Below are positions 7,105-10,766 of a stretch of DNA of 10,766 bases, in pieces. The notes under the pieces were generated by a model. The model had not been told where the DNA came from. It searched no databases and saw nothing but the letters and a program-made list of their open reading frames with translations. Position numbers and translations under genes: made by a program. The DNA lies in the NCBI GenBank assembly GCA_012514915.1, contig JAAYZJ010000359.1, forward strand, positions 1 to 10,766, given 5' to 3'. Position 1 is the first letter of the stretch; every line of letters starts with the position of its first letter. The stretch is from Lentisphaerota bacterium. GTDB taxonomy: Bacteria; Verrucomicrobiota; Kiritimatiellia; RFP12; JAAYLN01.

Positions 7105-8334
7105 ATGAACCGATCCTTCAGTTCCCTCGCTTCCGCCAGCCTGTGCGCCGGCCTGCTCGTCGCCGCCGGCTGTTCGAAGCCCGACGAGACGACCGCCCCC
7201 CCGGCGGGCAAGGAACCGGCCGTCACGGGCGCGTTTGACGCCGGCGAGCTCCTGCAGACGGCGGACGCACCCGATGCCGACGCCTCCAAGGCGCTCGTCA
7301 CCGTGGACGGAAGTGTCCTGACCTACGGCGAGGCCGACGCCATGGTCCGGCGCATGCTGCTTTCGCAGGGGGCGCCCGAGGCCCAGCTCGACGCCATCCT
7401 CATGCAGATGGGCGGCGCCATGCGTGAACGCGTGGCCGATCAGTTCATTGTCTCCACCCTGCTGAAGAACGAATCGGCCGCGCGTCAGATCGAAGTGACC
7501 GACGACGAGGTCGCCGGCGCCATGAGCAACCTTGCCAGCCGCCTGCCGCCCGGCACCGACCTGGCAACGGCGCTGGCCGACATGGGCGTGACGCTTGAGC
7601 AGGTTCAGAAGGATGTCCGCGACAACGAGCGCATCCGCAAACTCTACGAAGCGGAGACCAGCAGCATCCCCCCCGCGACGGAGGCCGAGATCGCCGCCTA
7701 TTACGATGAGCACGCCGACCAGTTCACGCAGGACGACGAGGTCACCGCGCGGCATATCCTGATCGGCTCGCGCGACGAAGATGCCGCCAAGAAGGCCGAA
7801 GCCAAGTCCAAGGCCGAGGCGCTGCGCAAGCAACTGATCGAGGGGGCCGACTTCGCCGCGCTGGCCGCCGAGCATTCCGACTGCCCGAGCAAGAGCGACG
7901 GCGGATCGCTGGGGTCGTTCGGCCGCGGCCGCATGGTGCCGGCCTTCGAGACCGCCGCCTTCGCACTCGAAACCAATGCCATCTCCGAGGTCGTCGAGAC
8001 CCCCTTCGGCTTCCACATCATCCAGGTGACCGATCGCCAGGCGGGCGGCAAGGCCTCGCTGGAGTCGGTCCGCGAGAAGCTGGCCAGTCAACTGACCGCC
8101 CAGAAGCGCAACGAAGTCTTTGAACAGGTGATCGAAGGGCTGCGCGCCAAGGCCACCATCGTGCAGGATCAGCCGGAACCGCCTCCGGCCTTGGAGCCGG
8201 ACGACCCCGTTCTGGATGCCGAGGCCGTGGACGCCCCGGCGACGGACGTGGCGCCGGAGCCCGAGGCGGCCGAAGCCGCGCAACCGGCTGCGGACTTGAC
8301 CACGCCGCCGGCTGAAGCCCCCGCCGCCTTGTAA
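7105..8334 (+). CDS. SurA/PrsA-like peptidyl-prolyl cis-trans isomerase lipoprotein (parvulin)
   Basis: Envelope chaperone that should isomerise proline bonds in exported proteins. The 409-residue product begins with a lipoprotein signal ending in the lipobox VAAGC, with Cys23 as the lipidated residue. Residues about 66-190 form a helical SurA-N-like chaperone domain. A single parvulin domain spans about 211-312, with active-site-type histidines at His217 (ARHIL) and His304 (FGFHIIQV), the loop DGGSLGSFGRGRMVPAFE (265-282), and Cys260 in HSDCPS. Residues about 355-409 are an acidic Pro/Ala/Glu tail with no fold. SurA itself has two parvulin domains and no lipid anchor, so the layout is nearer PrsA. 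A GAGAGG ribosome-binding site lies 11 nt before the ATG. It is divergent from the ATPase operon and ends 30 nt before a terminator hairpin. The -10 element is unclear; TATCAT at 7052-7057 is the only candidate and has no good -35. Confidence 0.94.
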   Translation: MNRSFSSLASASLCAGLLVAAGCSKPDETTAPPAGKEPAVTGAFDAGELLQTADAPDADASKALVTVDGSVLTYGEADAMVRRMLLSQGAPEAQLDAILMQMGGAMRERVADQFIVSTLLKNESAARQIEVTDDEVAGAMSNLASRLPPGTDLATALADMGVTLEQVQKDVRDNERIRKLYEAETSSIPPATEAEIAAYYDEHADQFTQDDEVTARHILIGSRDEDAAKKAEAKSKAEALRKQLIEGADFAALAAEHSDCPSKSDGGSLGSFGRGRMVPAFETAAFALETNAISEVVETPFGFHIIQVTDRQAGGKASLESVREKLASQLTAQKRNEVFEQVIEGLRAKATIVQDQPEPPPALEPDDPVLDAEAVDAPATDVAPEPEAAEAAQPAADLTTPPAEAPAAL

Positions 8335-8363
8335 CGCCCACCCTCGTACAACGACGGTTAGTA

Positions 8364-8397
8364 GGACACCCGCACTTGGCGCGGGTGTCCTTTTTTT
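8364..8397 (+). terminator. Rho-independent terminator of the PPIase gene
   Basis: A perfect 10-bp stem, GGACACCCGC (8364-8373) with GCGGGTGTCC (8381-8390), closes a 7-nt loop and is followed by seven T. It begins 30 nt after the PPIase stop. On the minus strand the hairpin lacks a downstream T run, so it should act mainly on plus-strand transcripts. Confidence 0.95.
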
Positions 8398-8402
8398 GGG
8401 CA

Positions 8403-9179
8403 CTATTCGGCCCAGGTGGTCGTCGCCTCGACGAGCACGGCGCCATCCGACTGGCGTGTCAGCCGATGGGCCACGCCCGCCGCGTGACGGGCGGCGGCGG
8501 CGCTGACCACGGTATCGCCATGCACGGCCCCCAGACGGTAGGCGATGTCGATCTGCACGAGCCGACGCGACTGCCAGGCGTCGGGCAGGGGCTCGAACAG
8601 CCATTCAACATAGTGTCCATTGTTCACGTGGCGGTTCACGTCGAGATCGGCGCGCCTCACGGGCAGCACCGCCTGCCAGACCGCTGTCCATCCGGTCGCC
8701 AGGGGCTCCGTTTCGGGCAGGTCGACGCGTGGTGTCCACGCCGGCGCCAGGTTCAGAATGTCGGGCGTGAGCCGCGCGATGCGCCGTTTGTCGACCTCGA
8801 CCAGCACCCATTCGCTGGTGGCGGCGGCGAGGCGCCTCCCCGCGCCGTTGTACGCCTCGTAGTCGCGGCAGGCCACCACGCGCCCGCGGGCGCCGGTCGG
8901 CCAGGTCTTGACGGTCAGGGGATCGTCCAGCGCCGGCCATTCATCGAAACGGATCCGCATCCGCGCCAGCATCCAGGTCCGCCCGATCGCCTGCAGGGCC
9001 TGCAGGCCCACGCCGAGCTGGGCGGCATGGCTGGCGGCCCCCTCCTGCAGAAACCCGACCACCGTCGCCGCGCTGACGCGCCCGCCGGCATCCAGGTCGG
9101 CCGCATGGATCGTGAAGGTTCCGGACCATTGCGGATAGTCGCGGGGAGAACGCTCGATCGGCTGTGTGGCGATGGTCAT
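8403..9179 (-). CDS. Acyl-ACP thioesterase (double hotdog, FatA/FatB-like)
   Basis: Predicted to hydrolyse acyl-ACP and release free fatty acid in the cytoplasm. The 258-residue length and two hotdog repeats fit the bacterial acyl-ACP thioesterase family. Repeat 1 (about 18-150) has GFLQEGAASHAAQLG, RTWMLARMRIRFDEWP and LTVKTWPTGARGRVVACRDY, close to the family pattern. Repeat 2 (about 165-258) has the active-site motif DVNRHVNNGHYVEW: Asp180, Asn182 and His184 match the D-x-N-x-H residues. The position that carries Glu-Cys in plant FatB (after the Y-R-R motif) reads Gly217-Ala218 here, so the catalytic set appears incomplete. ATG 9179 gives the expected N-terminus; the frame runs on upstream into the epmA region only because GC is high. 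It lies 38 nt after epmA, probably in the same operon. Confidence 0.88.
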   Translation of the reverse strand: MTIATQPIERSPRDYPQWSGTFTIHAADLDAGGRVSAATVVGFLQEGAASHAAQLGVGLQALQAIGRTWMLARMRIRFDEWPALDDPLTVKTWPTGARGRVVACRDYEAYNGAGRRLAAATSEWVLVEVDKRRIARLTPDILNLAPAWTPRVDLPETEPLATGWTAVWQAVLPVRRADLDVNRHVNNGHYVEWLFEPLPDAWQSRRLVQIDIAYRLGAVHGDTVVSAAAARHAAGVAHRLTRQSDGAVLVEATTTWAE

Positions 9180-9217
9180 GCCTGCCTGTTGGTGGTGATG
9201 GGCGGATCGGGGCGGGC

Positions 9218-10156
9218 CTACCAAAGCATGCCCACCGGCGGACAAAAGGGACGGACGTCGTCGATCGATGCCGCATCGCACAGCAGCATGGCCAGGCGAT
9301 CGAAACCCAGCGCGACGCCGCCGCAGGCGGGAAACCGGCCGGCGGTCAAATCCCCCAGAAAATCCTCGTCCATCGGGTAGACGGCGCGTCCGGCGGCGCG
9401 GCGCGCGGCGGCGGCCTCCTGGAAACGGACCCGCTGCACGGCGCCATCGGTCAGCTCGGCGTAGGCGTTGGCCAGTTCCAGCCCCCCCAGATAGAGCTCC
9501 CACCGTTCGGCGACACGGGCGTCGCCCGGGACCGGCCGCGCCAGCGAGGCGGCCGGCGCCGGATACTCGGCCAGGATGCACGGGCGGTCGCGGGGCAGAT
9601 TCGGCTCGACGCAGCGGACCAGGTCGCGATCGAACCGGTCGGCATCCCAGGCGTCGACCGGATCCCAGCCGGCCCAGCGGCGAAACGCCCCGCGCACCGT
9701 CAGCACCTCCCAATCGCCGCCGACATCGAGCCGCCGCCCCTGGTAGGTCAGCCACGCATCCCCGGCGACCTCGCGGCAGACGCCGACCATCAGCGCGCGG
9801 CATTCCTCCTGCAGCGCGGCGGAAGCGGCCCCGCCCCGATACCACTCCAGCAGGGTGAACTCCGGGTTGTGGCGGCTCCCCCGCTCAGCCTGGCGGAAAC
9901 AGGGGCCGAGCTGGAAGATCCGCTCGGCGCCCGCCGCCATCAGCCGCTTCATCTGTAGCTCGGGCGAGGCGCGCAGCCAGGCGCCGTCCGCCGACGGACA
10001 ATCGATGTGCGTCTCCTGGGCCGGCGCCGCGATGCGAACCGGGGTCTCGACCTCGATGTAGCCGGCTTCGTGGAAGAACCGGCGAACCGCCCGCGACAGG
10101 TGGTCGCGACGGACCAGGTTCCGCCAGGCGGGCAGCGGCGCATAGGAAGGGGTCAT
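9218..10156 (-). CDS. epmA: EF-P--(R)-beta-lysine ligase EpmA (PoxA/GenX, truncated LysRS paralogue)
   Basis: EpmA activates (R)-beta-lysine with ATP and attaches it to a conserved lysine of elongation factor P, which relieves ribosome stalling at polyproline. The 312-residue chain is a class II lysyl-tRNA synthetase catalytic core without the anticodon-binding domain, close to the 325 residues of E. coli EpmA. Motif 1 lies around RRFFHEAGYIEVETPV (26-40). The substrate loop RASPELQMKRLMAAG includes Ser64 and Glu66. Motif 2 is FRQAERGSRHNPEFTLLEWY (87-106), and motif 3 is ALGFDRLAMLL with Arg287. The sequence GLELANAYAELTD (Ala229) matches EpmA, where LysRS has a Gly-rich version. Downstream of the DUF5698-like gene by 9 nt. 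Neither efp nor epmB is in the window. Confidence 0.93.
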   Translation of the reverse strand: MTPSYAPLPAWRNLVRRDHLSRAVRRFFHEAGYIEVETPVRIAAPAQETHIDCPSADGAWLRASPELQMKRLMAAGAERIFQLGPCFRQAERGSRHNPEFTLLEWYRGGAASAALQEECRALMVGVCREVAGDAWLTYQGRRLDVGGDWEVLTVRGAFRRWAGWDPVDAWDADRFDRDLVRCVEPNLPRDRPCILAEYPAPAASLARPVPGDARVAERWELYLGGLELANAYAELTDGAVQRVRFQEAAAARRAAGRAVYPMDEDFLGDLTAGRFPACGGVALGFDRLAMLLCDAASIDDVRPFCPPVGMLW

Positions 10157-10165
10157 GGGGTTCCG

Positions 10166-10507
10166 TCAGGCATTCGCGGCCGACGCCTGCGCCGGCAACG
10201 GTTCAGCTTGGCCGCGGGCGTCGTGCCGCATCGTCTCTCCGACCCCGGCCGCGGCCGGCTGCTTCGTCTTGAAGTTCACCAGAAAGGCCCCCATCGCGCC
10301 ACCGAGCGAGTAGCTGATGGCGACGAGCCAGTCGTTGTCGCGCACGAAGTTCGACAGCACCCAGAGCCCCAGGATGTTTTCGAGAAAGACGATGCTGATC
10401 ATCAGGGCACGCTCACCCCGCGCGCAGGCCAGGGTGCGGCGCAGCGCGAGATACCATTCACTGCCCCCGACGGCGGCATACATCAGAAGATTGAGGAGGA
10501 GGCTCAT
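10166..10507 (-). CDS. Small membrane protein resembling a stand-alone DUF5698 domain
   Basis: A 113-residue protein with about three membrane segments (residues 1-18, 34-54 and 60-80) and a polar, Ala/Gln-rich cytoplasmic-like tail (82-113). The spacing of LRRTLACARGERALMISIVF, FLENILGLWVLSNFV and ISYSLGGAMGAFLVNF resembles the DUF5698 domain found at the N-terminus of DUF2179 proteins (pattern: Arg-Thr, Gly-x-Arg-x-x-x, F-x-E, then A/S-Y-x-x-G-x-x-x-G). The C-terminal DUF2179 domain is absent. The function of DUF5698 is not established, and this match comes from memory of the pattern, so it is moderate. A strong AAGGAG lies 7 nt before the ATG. First gene of the operon with epmA and the thioesterase. 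Confidence 0.65.
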   Translation of the reverse strand: MSLLLNLLMYAAVGGSEWYLALRRTLACARGERALMISIVFLENILGLWVLSNFVRDNDWLVAISYSLGGAMGAFLVNFKTKQPAAAGVGETMRHDARGQAEPLPAQASAANA

Positions 10508-10514
10508 AGTCGAG

Positions 10515-10520
10515 CTCCTT
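10515..10520 (-). promoter_or_regulatory. Strong ribosome-binding site of the DUF5698-like gene
   Basis: On the minus strand AAGGAG lies 7 nt before the ATG at 10507, an ideal Shine-Dalgarno spacing. It is the best ribosome-binding site in the window and fixes the start of the operon's first gene. Confidence 0.7.
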
Positions 10521-10580
10521 CCTCGGAAGAACCTGTTGGGATGAATTGTTCATGGGCTTACTCGCTTCCGTTACCCTGAT

Positions 10581-10609
10581 AAAATAGCATATATGGCCCG
10601 ATCAGGCAA
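10581..10609 (-). promoter_or_regulatory. Candidate promoter of the DUF5698-epmA-thioesterase operon
   Basis: On the minus strand TTGCCT (10609-10604), a 17-nt spacer and TATTTT (10586-10581) make a plausible -35/-10 pair. It would give a leader of about 65 nt. The A/T patch is read in the other direction as TAAAAT (10580-10585), so two opposing -10 boxes may overlap here. Confidence 0.4.
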
Positions 10610-10694
10610 GTTCAGGCTAGCGGATCTTTTCGACATATTGCCGGCCGCGGACATCACGGCCGACGATTTGCGCGCCTACGGCAGGCGGGAGTGA
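10593..10694 (+). CDS. Possible 33-codon small ORF
   Basis: ATG to TGA encodes 33 residues. The start is MARSGKFRLADLFDILPAAD and the end is charged (DDLRAYGRRE). I recognise no family. The ATG lies 7 nt after a TAAAAT -10-like box, so a transcript could begin at or next to the start codon (leaderless). There is no Shine-Dalgarno sequence. The predicted minus-strand promoter overlaps its first codons. It could equally be a chance ORF in a control region. Confidence 0.22.
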   Translation: MARSGKFRLADLFDILPAADITADDLRAYGRRE

Positions 10695-10704
10695 GCTTCT
10701 CCGA

Positions 10705-10733
10705 TTGCCAGACAAGCGCCCTCCCCGTATACT
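10705..10733 (+). promoter_or_regulatory. Sigma70-like promoter for the gene at the right edge
   Basis: TTGCCA (10705-10710), a 17-nt spacer and TATACT (10728-10733) each match five of six consensus bases. This is the best promoter in the window. Transcription should start near 10740, only about 4 nt before the ATG at 10744. Confidence 0.7.
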
Positions 10734-10743
10734 TGCTGCCATC

Positions 10744-10766
10744 ATGCCTACCGACAGTACCGACAA
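10744..10766 (+). CDS. Start of an unidentified gene cut by the right edge
   Basis: An ATG at 10744 opens MPTDSTD and runs off the window, so only seven residues are visible and no product can be named. The start is supported by the strong promoter just upstream, which would give a leader of only a few bases; no ribosome-binding site precedes it. Confidence 0.4.

Noticed and set aside
7054..8604. 516-codon minus frame opposite the PPIase
   Set aside because: It is the shadow of a gene with clear lipobox, parvulin motifs and terminator on the plus strand.
8403..9845. 480-codon minus frame suggesting an N-terminal extension or fusion of the thioesterase
   Set aside because: The upstream 222 codons overlap epmA in another frame and show only low-complexity Arg/Gly/Ala sequence; the ATG at 9179 gives the normal family N-terminus.

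Overview
The window is GC-rich, densely packed bacterial chromosome. Its core is a complete-looking minus-strand operon (about 6940 down to 225) for the soluble sector and proteolipid of a V/A-type rotary ATPase. The order is K-F-E-A-B-D, followed by a UspA-like protein and a Gfo/Idh-family oxidoreductase. Spacing is very tight: a 3-nt gap, two 4-nt overlaps, a 14-nt gap, a 1-nt overlap and an 8-nt overlap. No gene for the membrane stator subunit I (a), the central-stalk socket subunit C (d) or a G/H peripheral-stalk partner is present, and there is no room for one between the listed genes.

Upstream of subunit K, and divergent from it, is a plus-strand gene for a lipoprotein SurA/PrsA-type peptidyl-prolyl isomerase (7105-8334). 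It ends at a textbook rho-independent terminator (8364-8397). Converging on it from the right is a second minus-strand operon (10507 down to 8403): a small membrane protein resembling the DUF5698 domain, the EF-P lysylation enzyme EpmA, and a double-hotdog acyl-ACP thioesterase. To the right of that operon lies a short divergent control region with a possible 33-codon ORF. A strong sigma70-like promoter then drives a gene cut by the right edge.

Organism: the very high GC, a V-type ATPase in a bacterium, sigma70-like promoters (TTGCCN-N17-TANNNT), a secreted parvulin lipoprotein (Gram-negative-like envelope) and EpmA together suggest a Gram-negative bacterium. A PVC-group lineage such as Kiritimatiellota/Verrucomicrobiota or a high-GC proteobacterium would fit. 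This is an inference from gene content and is not certain.

How the genes work together: A3B3 hydrolyses or makes ATP, D and F form the central shaft, E forms peripheral stalk, and K forms the membrane ring that carries ions through Glu88. The missing static half-channel (subunit I) must be encoded elsewhere for the machine to pump. The Usp-like protein is translationally coupled to D, so it may be made in step with the ATPase; its role is unknown. Bases 1-224 contain no gene I can support.
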